From Paracentrotus lividus (lineage: Eukaryota; Echinodermata; Echinoidea; Camarodonta; Echinidae), in NCBI GenBank assembly GCA_940671915.1, contig CALNVZ010003433.1:20515916-20579915 (forward strand): a DNA stretch of 64,000 nt, in the 5' to 3' direction. Below, piece by piece: positions 12,742 to 25,298 of the stretch (position 1 is the first letter of the stretch; every line of letters starts with the position of its first letter). The notes beneath the pieces were generated by a model, which was not told the DNA's origin, did not search any database, and worked only from the letters and a program-made list of their open reading frames with translations. The translations under genes and the position numbers were made by a program.

Positions 12742-14437
12742 CTGCAAAGAAAAAGTTGGGTCATCAATGATCTTAGGAGCTCGTTTTCTAGTAACATAAG
12801 GGTAAAGCTATAAAACAGAGCACATTATGTTCATACTTTACCGGGCATGCAAAACTCATACAAGACAATAATACAAGCTTCAAAATAACATAATAACTTC
12901 AGGTAAAAATCATAATTGTAATAAAGAAAAAAAAAAGAAATTCAAATCTGAATGGAAAATGTGAACATGCTTATTTAGAGTGAAATAAAATAAAAGAATA
13001 TAGGGGTTGCATCATGCTTCTTCAGCGCCTGAAGATTACTGGTTCCTGCTGGAAAAAAAGGAGAATTTTGCAGACCCTCGAAGACTGCCATGAAATAACT
13101 GTGGAGGTTAGATAACATGAGCTTTATAGCAAGACAAAAATAACTATGCATGGGACTTGTGGAACACAATTGCAAAAATACTGAATAGGAGGGAACGGGA
13201 TCACAAAATATTTTCTGCAGGTATGGATGATGAAATATGGATTGGAAAAAAATTATGAAAAATATGAAAGGACTTTAGGCATGAGAGATAATTTCATATT
13301 TTTATGAAAAAGAAAAGGTAGAAATTGAAGAAATTGAAAAGCAGATGTGTACAGAATAGAGACATAGGGTGACAGCACATAGTTTTGGGGATTTGTTTCT
13401 TGATGAAATGATAAGATTAACTAAAATTTGTACTTTGTCAAGTTCCTAGTTATTCAATGACCTCCTTCCTCTCTCATCTCTCAAAGCAACACATCATAAG
13501 GTCACATCTCCTTCGTAATACCCACATATCACCTACTTAGAGCAAAAAGGGTTCTTTAATCATAATCGTTCAAAATGCCCTTATGCCTCTCTCACACACA
13601 ATAACACATGTATATTTCTATACATTCCATATCACCCAGATGTAGATGGCACATATCTTCAAATGTACTTTTGTACATTTTCATCACATCACATATACAT
13701 GTACATATTCCAAACGAAACATTGCATATCACTTTCATATAATTTTCTCATGCATCATAGTCTGCTTGGTATAAATTCACCTTGATGGAGCAACACATAT
13801 GAATTTTGATAAATATATAACAAATATATATCATCTCTACCTAATGAATTCATATTGATTGTCATCTATTTTCTGCTACCGAAACTTGTTTTTGTTTTTG
13901 TTTTTACTTTTCATATTTTTGTGTTTTTTCTACTTTTATCTTTTTAAAACATTGAACACATTGATAAAGACATTAATTTTGTTGGTCGTTTTGCTATTTT
14001 TTTGTATGCCATGCTTTTAGGTAACATCTATATATTTTTTTTTATTTACGAATTTGCACAGCACTGTAGCATATTTTTTGGGTATGGTAACAACACTTGA
14101 CACCCAAAGACTCAAAAGAACTCATCTACAATCAAACTCAAACTTCATGTAAATGTCTGTACTTTTTCCTTTCCTCTCTTCTTTTCTCTCTTCTTTTTCT
14201 CTCCGATCCCCATGCCCTCCATTGCATTCCAATCAAATTCCAGCACACACAATTCAACAAGAACAAAAAAATAAAAATAAAAAAGCACTCATACGACAAC
14301 CTCAACATGATACAAACAAAAAGGACTACAAGAAAAACAAAAAAGTACATGATACATTTTTACAAACAAATACACACACTCAGCAACACAGACTCCACAT
14401 GAATATTCCAACATATATGCAAATTCATGGAAATTAC

Positions 14438-14508
14438 CCCAGAGAACTCTAACGTGATGTCTGCTTGACCTTGTGGTGAAAAGCCATCAAGGTCGTTTCC
14501 TAGACGAT
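14438..14508 (-). CDS. ANK: Ankyrin C-terminal tail exon
   Basis: A 71-nt exon: two bases finish Asp, then RLGNDLDGFSPQGQAD and ITLEFSG. It keeps frame from the death-domain exon and ends in phase 0 at donor GGG|GTAATT. No family homology is visible, as expected for the variable tail. Confidence 0.78.
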
Positions 14509-15109
14509 CTGGAGAAGAAAGAAAAGTTTGAGAAAAAATATAAGAATAATGATTAGAGTAGACCAAAATTGAACCTGAATCAATCAGAAAATATATGTTT
14601 TAATTAAAATGGTGCAACCACTTGTTAAAATTAATACATTTTTATTAGAAAAATCTAATATCTGCAAATTCTGTTTATCAACTTAGTTACATGTCGTTCA
14701 TAATAAAAAAAATAAAAAAATTACATCTAAAATTTCTTTCCAGCTCTAAATATATTTCAATATGAATTTCTATACAAAAATACATGCCGAATGTGACAAT
14801 TTCAAGATATATTTAATGGTCAGAGTTAAAACTACTGGCTCTCTGTAATCTAAAGCCTGTACCTCTCAAATTTGTCTAGTGTAACTACTGATATCTCTCT
14901 TTCTCTGAGACTTACACAATGTAATACAGGGACCCACTGGTTCCTGTAGGCAACAGTTTACGATCACAGGGGAAATATTTTGTGTATACTGTGCTCATAT
15001 CATAACTCAATGGATACTTTGCATTTCATGAAGTGAATTGGATAACAACTTTTCTTCCAGGAAATTCTAGCAATTATTCATGATTGGTCCAAATTCAAAA
15101 TGGACTCAC

Positions 15110-15259
15110 CTGATTGGTCGAGAGCCATTTGGATGTCTCTCATCATGTCTGAATCGTCATCTGGTTGGGCTGAAACATCGAGACTGACATAGTTACCAAG
15201 GCAACGGTCGATGATGTCTCCCCTACCAATACTCCTCAGAGCTTGCTCCAATTTTTCAC
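15110..15259 (-). CDS. ANK: Ankyrin exon: end of death domain and start of regulatory tail
   Basis: A 150-nt exon reading EKLEQALRSIGRGDII, DRCLGNYVSLDVSAQP and DDDSDMMRDIQMALDQS. The first part is helix 6 of the death domain (vertebrate LTSVLTKINRIDIVTLLEG). The later acidic part opens the tail. The acceptor has a long T tract ending ttccag; the donor is CAG|GTGAGT in phase 1. Confidence 0.95.
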
Positions 15260-15828
15260 CTGGAAAAAAAAAGAAAAGAAAATAATTTCAAAATAGTGAA
15301 TTTCCAACAATTATCAAATTTTGCTGTTGTTGAATATATATTCTCTCAAAAGAGATGCAACATACAGTACAATGTACCATGTCTGTCCAATTTTATTAAT
15401 ATTAAAAGACTTAGTCTTTGCAAGTAGGCACTATAAATGATAAATGTCCATAATTAACATCCAGAAATACTGTACCATTTTGAAGTATTGAAAATCATAC
15501 GATGATAAGACAACTACCCCCTCCCCCTAAACAGCTATCGATTAAGAACTTATTCCTGGCATAAATACTCCCTAGATCTCATGGATATGGTTATTTTGGA
15601 AAAGATGCAGGGAATATGTAGGGAATTACAGTAGGTCTATAAAGGCAAGAATGGAGGGGTGCAACTAGTTTTCTACTTTGGAAGGGGTACATTACATGTA
15701 CTTATCTGGCACTTGGTAATTTTTTAGGGAGCAGTATTTCTTTTTGTTGGGGAGGGAGGGTATAGGCATCCCTCCTGATATGTTTTAAAAAATCACACAT
15801 TTTATCACACGACCATTAAAAGACTCAC

Positions 15829-16032
15829 TTGTGGCATCCTTCCCTTCTTGCTCTGACCAATTGTGCAGCATGACAAAGGCCTGTTCCGGTCTATCATCAT
15901 TCTCCCTCTCGATAGCCTTGAGTTCCCTCTCGCTGAGACCCAGCTCACGGCCTAGGTCCTGCCATTGATCACCAACCTGCTGGGCTACATCCCACAGTCT
16001 GATCTCAGCCCTCTGGTGGGCGCTCTTTGGAC
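15829..16032 (-). CDS. ANK: Ankyrin exon: death domain, main part
   Basis: A 204-nt exon: two bases finish Ser, then PKSAHQRAEIRLWDVA, QQVGDQWQDLGRELGL, SERELKAIERENDDRP, EQAFVMLHNWSEQEG and KDAT with one spare base. It matches the ankyrin death domain (RMAIVADHLGLSWTELARELNFS, FMLLKKWVTRDGKNAT). The conserved W of helix 2 and the LxxW of helix 5 are present. The donor is ACAA|GTGAGT. Confidence 0.96.
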
Positions 16033-16540
16033 CTACGCAAATAAAGGTGGCAATGTTAGTCTTTCAGGTTGGAATGTAACAATTTTTAATGGTGATGAAA
16101 CGGCATAACATTCAGATGAGTTGGGCCCCGTATTTACGGAAACATGATTGTTTTGTCCAAGAGCACTGGTCTTATAAGAGGAAGATCCCTTGTTTGAAAA
16201 CAAGGTGATGCACTAATGACCTGCAATTCCCAACACCGAGTCCCTGGGATAAGACTTCATAATGTAGGCCGCCAGGTCCCTTACTTATAAACATTTAATT
16301 GCTTCCTGGGCAGTCGGGTAAAATAAACCAATGAATAAAAATGCACTTGTTAATTCTCAAAGATTACTATTATTTCATTTGGCATCACCTCATGATCTCT
16401 AGGTCTCTCCTCCCGATATATCTGATTGAGGGTGAGCAGATGGACTACTACTCTTCCTACTCTTACAAGTACATTAATAGTGCAGTGGCTTCCTTAACAA
16501 GCAAAGGTGGAGACTCTCCTTGACAAGGAAAACTCTATTT

Positions 16541-16650
16541 AACGTCCTATCCGAGGGATGAAATATGGGGGACTTACTCATAAAGTGGTCTTGAAAACCA
16601 AACTTAATCACTGTAAACCAATCGGTCTCTCCTCCCAATAAAACTGATTT
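16541..16650 (-). pseudogene. Decayed copy of the 3' edge of exon 16728-16812
   Basis: The sequence aacgtcctatccgaggga plus gacttactcata occurs at 16541-16582 and again at 16699-16732, about 150 bp apart. The copy keeps the donor (ATGA|GTAAGTCC) and reads FQDHFMS where the true exon reads LQDPSMS. The copied exon part is short. It could act as a spare donor. Confidence 0.8.
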
Positions 16651-16727
16651 CATACAAACAGTGCAGATGGTTCTGCAAAGATGGGGACTATCCATTTAAC
16701 GTCCTATCCGAGGGATAGTGGACTTAC

Positions 16728-16812
16728 TCATAGAGGGATCTTGAAGGAATGTGTATTTCTTGCGTAGTTTGATGGATGCAAAGTTGAGATTGCTGGGTAC
16801 TCCATCTTGCTC
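16728..16812 (-). CDS. ANK: Ankyrin exon between UPA and death domain
   Basis: An 85-nt exon starting EQDGVPSNLNFASIKL, then RKKYTFLQDPSM, with one spare base. The FASIKLRKKYTFLQDPSM segment aligns with vertebrate SFASLALRKRYSYLTEPGM, a short conserved motif of unknown role directly after the UPA linker. The acceptor is tcctag and the donor ATGA|GTAAGT. A decayed copy of its 3' edge and donor lies 150 bp downstream. Confidence 0.92.
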
Positions 16813-17543
16813 CTAGGAACAGACAAATGAAAAACAAAATGATATCATTATAGACATGTAATGAAAACATCAGCTGGTAATATGTGCTGGAATAAACCTT
16901 TCAATATTGCTGTTACATTTCCATAATAACAGAGAGACATTGCTGTTTTTTTATTGGTCCAATGTAATGAATATTTGGGCTAACAATATGATGATAAGCA
17001 TTCTTGTTGGTTTCTTCAAAGTTGAAAAGCATCATTAAAACATGTATTATTGTGATGAATATAGAATTATAGCACAATTGCTCATTTAAATCACTAAGCA
17101 ATAAGCATGATGCCTATATTCGCAGAGCTTAAATGAACTGATTATAACAATAGATATTACATGTCCAATTATTAACAAATTGGCAATGCAATGACTGCAT
17201 TTGTTATAGTGATCAATTACAAACTTCCACATACATGTACATACACATTTGTGTACATCTAGAAGTACTTTGTTGTGTATTTTTGATATCTTGAGGAAAC
17301 CTACAGATTTTCTAGATATAAGAAATAGACACCAGAAAAATTTAGCCTGACACACACAAATATTTATCTCCTACTCATTACAGTAAACAAATAATCATGA
17401 ATTAAACAAATAAACAGCAATAACAGTACACGCTAGAGAGTATAAGCATGCTCAAAATTAATTGTAACAAAATGTGTACATTGTCCCTGTGAAACCATGA
17501 CTTGCATGCTAAAAAGCAAATCTAGTGCAATTAACATCATCCA

Positions 17544-17682
17544 GGGGGGCATTTCATCAAAGGACTTGTCGGACGTTTTATCCGACAAACTGTTACAAGC
17601 TACTGAAATGCTTGGATCTGATTCGCTGAGAGCAAACTTGTCGGATAAAATATCTGACAAGCCCTTTGATGAAATGCCCCCC
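17544..17682. mobile_element. Foldback MITE-like element
   Basis: A 139-bp near-palindrome: ggggggcatttcatcaaagg at the left end and cctttgatgaaatgcccccc at the right end, with further pairing through acttgtc and ttatccgacaa. No clear target duplication is seen. It is typical of short non-autonomous DNA transposons. Confidence 0.85.
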
Positions 17683-19082
17683 GGTACTATCCATAGTCAT
17701 CTTGGTAAAAGACTTACACAATTACCATTCTACAAACAAAATGCCCCAAATAATAATTAGACAAAATCAAAACAAAACTAGCACCCAACTTAAATCATGC
17801 AGCAATTGAACTCTTGAAAATTTGAAATTACTACACGACCTCCACACAGAAAAAAAAAGGGAGTAAAGAAAAAAGAAATCTTAACATAAAGCTTATTTAA
17901 ATTCATATTATTATGACTGTTAAGACTGGATATATTGTCTTTGTAATGAAAGTTTGTCTCACTGTGAGATTATTCACCTATATAAAACTGTGATACTAAT
18001 TGCAAGTAAAGGGGCCTTGTCAAATGTTCATTGTATGGAGCCTAGTTGCAGAAAACTTGCTACTAATGGAAAGTCTGTCATCAATGGTATATGTAACTAC
18101 CATATTGATCACCAGCCAATCAAATTCAAGCTTTTCATGGAAGTTATCTCCAGCATTATACAATATTACGACTAAAGCATAATTCCATGCATATGCAACT
18201 TTAAACACCAAGAACAAAAAAAAAAATAAAATATATACATGTATAATCCTTTCCTAAACATTCTTGATACAACTATACACGATACATATATATATATAAT
18301 ATGAAAGAAGAAATTCACCATAAACACAAGTCACATTTAACATTTGCAATTATCTATGATACATGTACTCTACATGTATACATGTACACATATACAATAT
18401 ATGACGCTAATCGTGCAATACAATTCTACTAAAATACCTTTGTTTTAAATGTTACGACGAGATTTGCATCAAGTGTATGAAAGTAGGATTCATAAATGAA
18501 AAGAGAAAAATCAGTTACATGTTGCAACATTTCTATATAATTCAAAGACTTCATATGTGGAATGATCTCCATAGGCCTATAGAATTAAACTCTTTGAAAG
18601 ACCTTGTCATTATTTCAACAACTCCGTCATTATCTAAACAATAAAATGACTACATACTGAATTTCTGTTAAAATACAGTTCATGAATGGCATTATAAAGA
18701 AAACAACATACATCTTCACTTATGCATTGATGTGTACCGGTTGTATTTATGACAGTTTTTGACAAATGTTCCTCAGTAACTATATTTCTCCATCTATTGA
18801 ACTATATCAAGGATACATGTAGGTTAATTTATTATTTCCCCATTAAAAAATGCTTAATTTAGATGGCACCTCCCCCCCCCATCCCCCCCCAAAAAAAACC
18901 TCCCAATCATCCCATCTTCTGTACACCTACCCCTCTCTAACATAATAACAGAAATTCCACTAATCAACTAAAAACAATAATGGCCAATTTATTTTTCCTC
19001 CTTTTAATTCCAATTCAACCTCACAGATTATTCTTCTATCAAAAATGTCTATCACGCTATTAATAATTCTGAACTTATATAC

Positions 19083-19133
19083 CTTGTGTCCGTCTTGATA
19101 TTCTTCGATACTGGTGAGTGAATACAATTCCTT
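19083..19133 (-). CDS. ANK: Candidate 17-codon exon in the linker
   Basis: A 51-nt phase-0 stretch read KELYSLTSIEEYQDGHK between acceptor actcgcag and donor AAG|GTATAT. It is acidic and hydrophilic. An inner acceptor (actcaccag) would break the frame, so the outer one is preferred. Confidence 0.58.
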
Positions 19134-19882
19134 CTGCGAGTGGATGGCAATTAAGTCAAAGCATCGGAAATTATCATATTGAAGTAACAACAATGATGAT
19201 ATAAGCATCTAAACATCAATTTGTTCTCATCTTCTATTGTGTCCCGAGGTATGCTTTACTTGACATTTAGGTAAAATTAGCCATATCTCCCTAATGGTTC
19301 ATAATACAAATATAATTGTGGAAGCCTACGAAAAATAACATGTCCCCTTAGATACAACTTCTTAAAAATAGAATATATGCATGTAGTCAGCTTGAACCTA
19401 TTTTTATAGAACAAAACTAAAATTCTCAAATTACATATTAAATCCTAATGAAGACATTTCAATATTCTGTCTGCTTTTAGAAGCTATAAATTAAAAATAA
19501 ATCAAAATAAATCAAAGTGGCTCATCAAAAAGTAGTGTACCCTAAATACATGTTTTAGAAGTGTATTTTAATACAAGATGCAAGTATTTTCACGAATTAT
19601 GATCAATCTTTTAATCAAACTATACAAATTTATTTCTTTTGAAATAAAATTATTAACGCTCGACAATAGTCTATTGTTCCCTTAACCAATGTTTAATTAA
19701 TTTTAAACTCCCATGCACACATGCCCATACTCAATCTTAATTATAAAAAGTTATGGTGTTGTCAAGTTAAAACAATGTTTCATTTCTCAAAATCAAAATA
19801 ACTTCAAAACAATCTTCAAAGCACAAGACAATTGTTATTAAAATCGAGGGCATGCCAAAACAACTCAAAGGTCATTAGATAC

Positions 19883-19906
19883 CTTTGTAAACATCTTTTG
19901 CTCTTT
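19883..19906 (-). CDS. ANK: Candidate 8-codon microexon in the linker
   Basis: A 24-nt phase-0 stretch, KEQKMFTK, between acceptor ctcggcag and donor AAG|GTATCT. The same length and charge pattern as the 8-codon exon at 22318-22341. Support is splice sites and phase. Confidence 0.48.
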
Positions 19907-20434
19907 CTGCCGAGCCGGACCGGGTAAATAAATGAAAAGACAAGAATAAAACAAGAATGGATTGAAGTCCATGGTTTAAACTGACAATAATTCAGAAATA
20001 AAAACACTTTCTAGCTCAAGACTAGAATAACTACAATGTACCAAGCATGCAAAACAACCACACTAAAATACAGCTCATGACAGGGTGCTACAAAAGTAAT
20101 TTTGCCCATATCTTGGGCTAAGGGCATTTCTTCTTACCCAATATTGGGATAATACAAGTACCTGTAATCTAAAGATTATATATTTTCATTTGACACATTA
20201 CCTTGTGAAAGACACTGAAGTGTGAATTAAAGTCTTATCACTCAATTTCTGCTATTAAAATTTATTGGAAGTAACTTTTTTCTTAAAATAAGATTTATTA
20301 TGGGGACAGCCATATTAAATAGTTGGGAAGATATAACCTTAATTTAATTTCCCTTCTCTGGGAAATAATCATTTAACTTTGTGTAGCACCCTGGTGACTG
20401 AAACTGAAATAATTCAAACTGCAAAAAATACACC

Positions 20435-20773
20435 AAATCAGGTGAAGGGGGGCGGGGAAGAAAAAAAAATGTGCACATACTACTAAATCTAATGGAATAT
20501 TTATCTCTTTTAGGGTTTAAAGAAAATTGTGAAATTAATGACCAATTAAAAAAAAAAATAGAACACTTGCACCACTTTCTAAAAATGTAGGTGCAAATTT
20601 TAAAATCAGGTGAAAGGGGGGGGGGGAGAAAAAAAAATGTGCACATACTACTAAATCTAATGGAATATTTATCTCTTTTGGGGTTTAAAGAAAATTGGGA
20701 AATTAATGACCAATTTAAAAAAAAAATTTAGAACACTTGCACCACTTTCTAAAAATGTAGGTGCAAATTTTAA
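20435..20773. repeat. 168-bp tandem duplication, two copies
   Basis: The block from aaatcaggtgaa to gtgcaaattttaa occurs twice, at about 20435-20602 and 20603-20773, over 95% alike by eye. It makes a long frame on the minus strand that repeats MCTFFFLP, which is a shadow of the duplication rather than a gene. Confidence 0.93.
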
Positions 20774-21184
20774 GCAGACTATATCAATCATATATATTGA
20801 ATATTTAGTATGTTTGTAAGTGTTTATATTTATCAAAAAACAAGATAATTTTTTTAAAAACTATGACTATCAATGAGAGAGAAAAATCTCACGAGGGATA
20901 AGGACAGCTAGAATACTACATAAATTTCCAGGTTTACTCTTCAATTCTGAACAAACCAAGAGAAAAGAAAAAAAATAATTAATTTAAATTTTTAAGGGCA
21001 AATCAATCCCGGCAAAACATATTCTAAAATAAGAAAACCACCATTTCGAGCTTAAAAATTGATGTTTTTTCGCCTTAATGTCTTTGTTTTTAAAAAAAAA
21101 GTGGCCAAAAATAATAACAAAGGGAGATTTAAAAAATGGTGGGGGTGGAGGGGGCACTTTCTATTTTTGAATAACTTTTGTTAC

Positions 21185-21205
21185 CTGGGTTGTATATTGT
21201 TCTCG
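21185..21205 (-). CDS. ANK: Candidate 7-codon microexon in the linker
   Basis: A 21-nt phase-0 stretch, REQYTTQ, between acceptor ctttcacag and donor CAG|GTAACA. The splice sites are good and inclusion keeps frame. No protein homology can be judged at this length. Confidence 0.5.
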
Positions 21206-22141
21206 CTGTGAAAGGGAATTACAAGATACAGAAAGCATGATGGAAGAACGTAACTGCACAATGTTATCAGTACATGGGACTACAGAACTTTCATATGTCT
21301 TTTTTTTTTTTAAGTGGGCCTAGCCTACACATCCAAAGCATTTGGAGACACAGTTACAAGAATATGCATGTTCAGTTTTTGACGATAAAAGAAAGTGAAT
21401 AGGTACATAAGTTTTAGTAAGTAAAACAAATAATAACTGACACCAAAAGACATCGAGTTGTAATACAAGATATCATTTGAAAATAATCTTATTCAAACAT
21501 TGAAAATATTATAATATATGCTAAACAAGTATCTTTTTCTTCAGAAATCAGGTCTTGAATCAATAATTGCACGATGAAGTGTTTTGAGTTGAATTTTTAA
21601 AATACTGAATAATTATCTTTAAAATCAATGGTCTTATATTGTATCGACCTTCAAATATGTGCGTTGTATGTTCATAACTGTTCATTCTAAAGAATAACAA
21701 TTATATATTCAGGTATGTTATCATCTCCTTAAAATTGTTTTTAAAAGATTTCATTACATGGAAATCACGAGAATGCCTACAAGATATAGATCCATTACAG
21801 CAAAAGACCAATTTTCCAAATAACACAGGTAAAATTTCAGATATCATGGTCCGCACACATAAGCTAAAAGAACGCCAGTCCTCTGGCTCTCATATAAAAA
21901 AATTTCTCTACTGATTATATTGATTCTAATGCGGTGGTCACAACAGGTCGTATGATACATGGCATGAGCATGCAACATACATGTAGCCGTCATGAGCCAA
22001 TTCTGCGTTTCTTTAGAAAAGGCAATGAAAAAACCTCCAGTGTGTTGTACATGCAACGTACATGTATGGAAAAAAAAGTAAGTGCAATGTAGAATTTATC
22101 TAGAAAATCCGTCATAGAGAGTTGCACGCTGCACATATGAC

Positions 22142-22255
22142 CAGAGGCGTTGGAAGGCTCCGAGGAGACAAAGGATTGGAGGGGCAAGCCATTGTTCACA
22201 CACAATTGCTTGCCCCTCCAATCTTTTGTCTCTGCAGAGCTTTCTGATGCCTCTG
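22142..22255. mobile_element. Foldback element, copy 1 of 2 in the window
   Basis: A 114-bp inverted repeat: cagaggcgttggaaggctc pairs with the complement of gagctttctgatgcctctg, and the inner arms gattggaggggcaagc and gcttgcccctccaatc pair perfectly around a short loop. The same element is at 59513-59626. Confidence 0.92.
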
Positions 22256-22317
22256 CGTACGACCTATTGTGACCATCATATAAATCATAACTAGCATGCT
22301 TCATTCATTCATCATAC

Positions 22318-22341
22318 CTCGCCCTTTTCCATCTTGTACTC
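22318..22341 (-). CDS. ANK: Candidate 8-codon microexon in the UPA-death domain linker
   Basis: A 24-nt phase-0 stretch, EYKMEKGE, between acceptor caccag and donor GAG|GTATGA. It is charged like its neighbours. Support is splice sites, phase and position only. Confidence 0.55.
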
Positions 22342-24061
22342 CTGGTGGTGAAAAATAAGTCGATAAAAAGATCAGATGAATATTGACAAAAAGATTCCAT
22401 CTATATGTTACACAAACATCTCAACTTGAGATCAAGTATAGGCCGAAGTTTCAAATGTAGCATCTCAAAAACCAACATCTCATGACAAATTAATTTACAG
22501 ATAAGTTTATTATAACAAGCATGTTTCAAATGCATCCCTACAGGTTTGACTTTTGACAATTTTGAGACACGCTGCAATTTCAAATTAGGATGCCCACTCC
22601 ATGTAATAAATTTAGAATCATCATTAAATTTTTTAATACAGAAAGATTTCTGTTTCACATTGATGTACACAGAACTTTGTTTACCATTTACAACCCAATT
22701 GCAAAAAAAAATTTGTTCTTAATTAATCTAAATCTTCAATATATAGCTGCAATAAAGTGAAAAATATGAGATGAGATACATTTAAACCTAATTTAAACTT
22801 AATTGTCAAAAGCCTCAATAAATATACATGAAAATTTATTTCACAAACAACAAAGTCATACCATACTCAAAACACAAGCAAAACCATGCAACAAAACATA
22901 AAAGTAATTGTCTAACCCATGCTCCAATATTAATTGCTCCATGATATATTTCTAACACTTTTAAAATTCATAATTTCAACCCTTAACCCAATGCTAAACC
23001 GAACTCGAACTGCAACCCCAAAATAAAAAACAAACACCACTTTGCAATCCTCCCCATCTTCAGAGCAGATTTAGTGCTGCTACATGTATCTCTGCTTCTA
23101 TTCAACATCCATGATCCTCTTTCAAGATGACCAATGTTTCCATGACGATGACCTAGCATGCACTGATCATGTCGCAGATTGCTTTGATTATATATGCTAC
23201 AAACCCTTTTTTCATAAATGCAAAGGTGCAGTGCAGATAATACAAGTGCATGGCTAATGACTGCGCTAAAAAGAATTTCAACTCTCATAAATACAGCATA
23301 GTGAGTTGAAAGAACGGCTTGCTTTCTGCGGATGAAATATTCCATGTAACACTACGAGGTAGGCTGGATCGCTGATGAAATTCTCCCGCGTTCAACCAGT
23401 CAAAATACCTTTTCCCAAATTATATACATACGGGATTACCTATAAAACTTTCTAATACACCCAATTGTTATAATCATAAATTTGCATGCTAACTTTATAA
23501 AGGACTACTATTAACAGCCTTGAATATTACCCTTTTTCATTACCACTACACCACTAAATACACTGAGATACAATGTATACATGCACAAAAAAGACATTTC
23601 ACCAGTCTGCAAGGTATGTATATTGTTTTAAGTTGTGATTTGAAATGAAAAAGTTTGCTGATGTTAGGCAACTACCCGTCTTCACAATAAATATCAAATC
23701 AGATATGGAGTGTCATCGTTCAAGTAAATAATGCCAAACTATGATATGTAAAACAAAAAGAGTAGGCCCACAGAGAAAGTTTTTCAGCAAAGGCAAAATG
23801 ACAATTTTCTTTGTATGCTTTCCCTACAATTTATGGCATGCTTAATTTTCAGGACATTAAGAATTCAATATCATTTTGGCAAACACAGTAGGCTTATTCC
23901 TCATCATACATACCTTCCATACTATAAATGCTTGCAAAAATACTCATTTAAGCTCAAATAATAAGAACCATTAAATTAAAAGAAGAAAATAATAAATAGA
24001 AACCAGCAAACATAGATGTACCAAAAACCAAGTCATTCCAAATATTGAACATCAAAAATAC

Positions 24062-24112
24062 CTCGTCTTCGCTCGATTCACTCTCTGTTTCACTTTCGCT
24101 TGCTTTTTTCAC
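24062..24112 (-). CDS. ANK: Ankyrin acidic linker exon after UPA (17 codons)
   Basis: A 51-nt phase-0 exon read VKKASESETESESSEDE between acceptor aaaaag and donor GAG|GTATTT. It follows UPA where vertebrates have HKKETESDQDDEIEK, an equally acidic Ser/Glu stretch. Many Ser-Glu pairs would suit casein kinase 2. Confidence 0.85.
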
Positions 24113-24629
24113 CTTTTTAAGCAAAAGTCATATGAGGGGGGAAAACAGTTTGGAAATGTCAACATGAGAATTTACGTTAGAACCAATGATTAATAACAGA
24201 CACAACTATTAAACAAATGTTGTTCTGAATGATCTGTCATCTTGATATAAACAAAGCAATTCTTCATTGTAGTCAAGATGGCACTCAATAATATGAAATA
24301 TACACATGTACCAACATAAATTGTAAGAGAAAGAACATATGTTAGGAGGTCAATCATTACTAGCCAGGTGATCCCAAAGATTGGGGAATCTGATCTGTTG
24401 AACATGTACTAGGTCTAAAAACAAGGGGGGGGGGGGAATCTGAGTTGCACAATAAATTGTTTGTATTCTAAACTTCTTGAAACTTCATCTACAATAGAGA
24501 TGTGTAGTTTTGCACCATCTATTCTAATATTTAAAAAAAAAGAAGATAAAATAGAAATAAATGAAGAATGTGACAACTTTCTCAAATGGGTGAAATTAAA
24601 AATGTTTTCTACTTCAAAATTGCTTTTAC

Positions 24630-24881
24630 CTTGACGTAGGATGGCATAGTGACGTTGAGGTTGCAAGCGGCCTTCTGTGGGGGAAGGCCTCTTGGTACCT
24701 TGGGTTCACGCATGAAGGAAAGGCGACCGCAACGCTCGGCAGACTGGTCCCGTACCCTGACAAAGAACGGTAGCCTGTTCTCATGGAAGGCGGTGAATGC
24801 GAGGTTGAGCTGGTCACCTGACTTCTGTACAGGAACGAGGTTACCAGCCATCTCGATATAGACAGGTCTGCTCTCTAGTAC
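24630..24881 (-). CDS. ANK: Ankyrin exon: UPA domain, second part
   Basis: A 252-nt phase-0 exon of 84 codons: [51 protein letters not shown] and [12 protein letters not shown]. It matches vertebrate EGKPIYVDCYGNLAPL, FYSFKENRLPF, CGRLSFLKEPK and CNLNITLP. The UPA domain ends here. The acceptor is atctag and the donor AAG|GTAAAA. Confidence 0.97.
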
Positions 24882-25298
24882 CTAGATGATACAAGAATGA
24901 TATCACAGTCTAGTATAATGATGTACGTATGAGTCAGGTCAGAAGATGTGGCAATTCTACTGAAACATCAGTTACCACGCTTTTTCATATTGAGATTGGT
25001 TGATTCATAGTTATGTAGATAGAAATATTAAGGCTTCTAGCGAATTGTGACGGCTAATCCAGAAATGTCAATGGCGTACTGTATAGCTAACAAATAGCTA
25101 GATTTTATTGCTGACACAGAACTACATGGAGTCCTTGTATTGTGAAGAATATTTCCAAGGAAATTTTATTGGACCTAATTTCACAACAAAACTATGAAGT
25201 AAAATCCATATGCTACTCTCACAAGCTCATTTATTGGAGATGCTCATACCAGAGATGTAGAGAGGATTTAAACAGAGGAAAATATGAAGATTTCTAAC

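Larger units (their letters stand above)
10613..14437. other. Intron sequence around the two weak tail exons
   Basis: AT-rich introns with poly-purine tracts (11880-12010) and a C/A run at 11520-11540. Apart from the candidates at 12237-12272 and 12697-12741 I see no coding sequence. Confidence 0.5.

Noticed and set aside
13030..13060. A possible exon reading QEPVIFRR then stop after a tttttttccag acceptor
   Set aside because: It has a stop after eight codons, no donor and no homology.
20344..20646. A 100-codon frame with an internal repeat
   Set aside because: It is produced by the 168-bp tandem duplication and homopolymers, with no splice or homology support.
24649..24861. A 70-codon plus-strand frame
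   Set aside because: It is the antisense shadow of the UPA exon.
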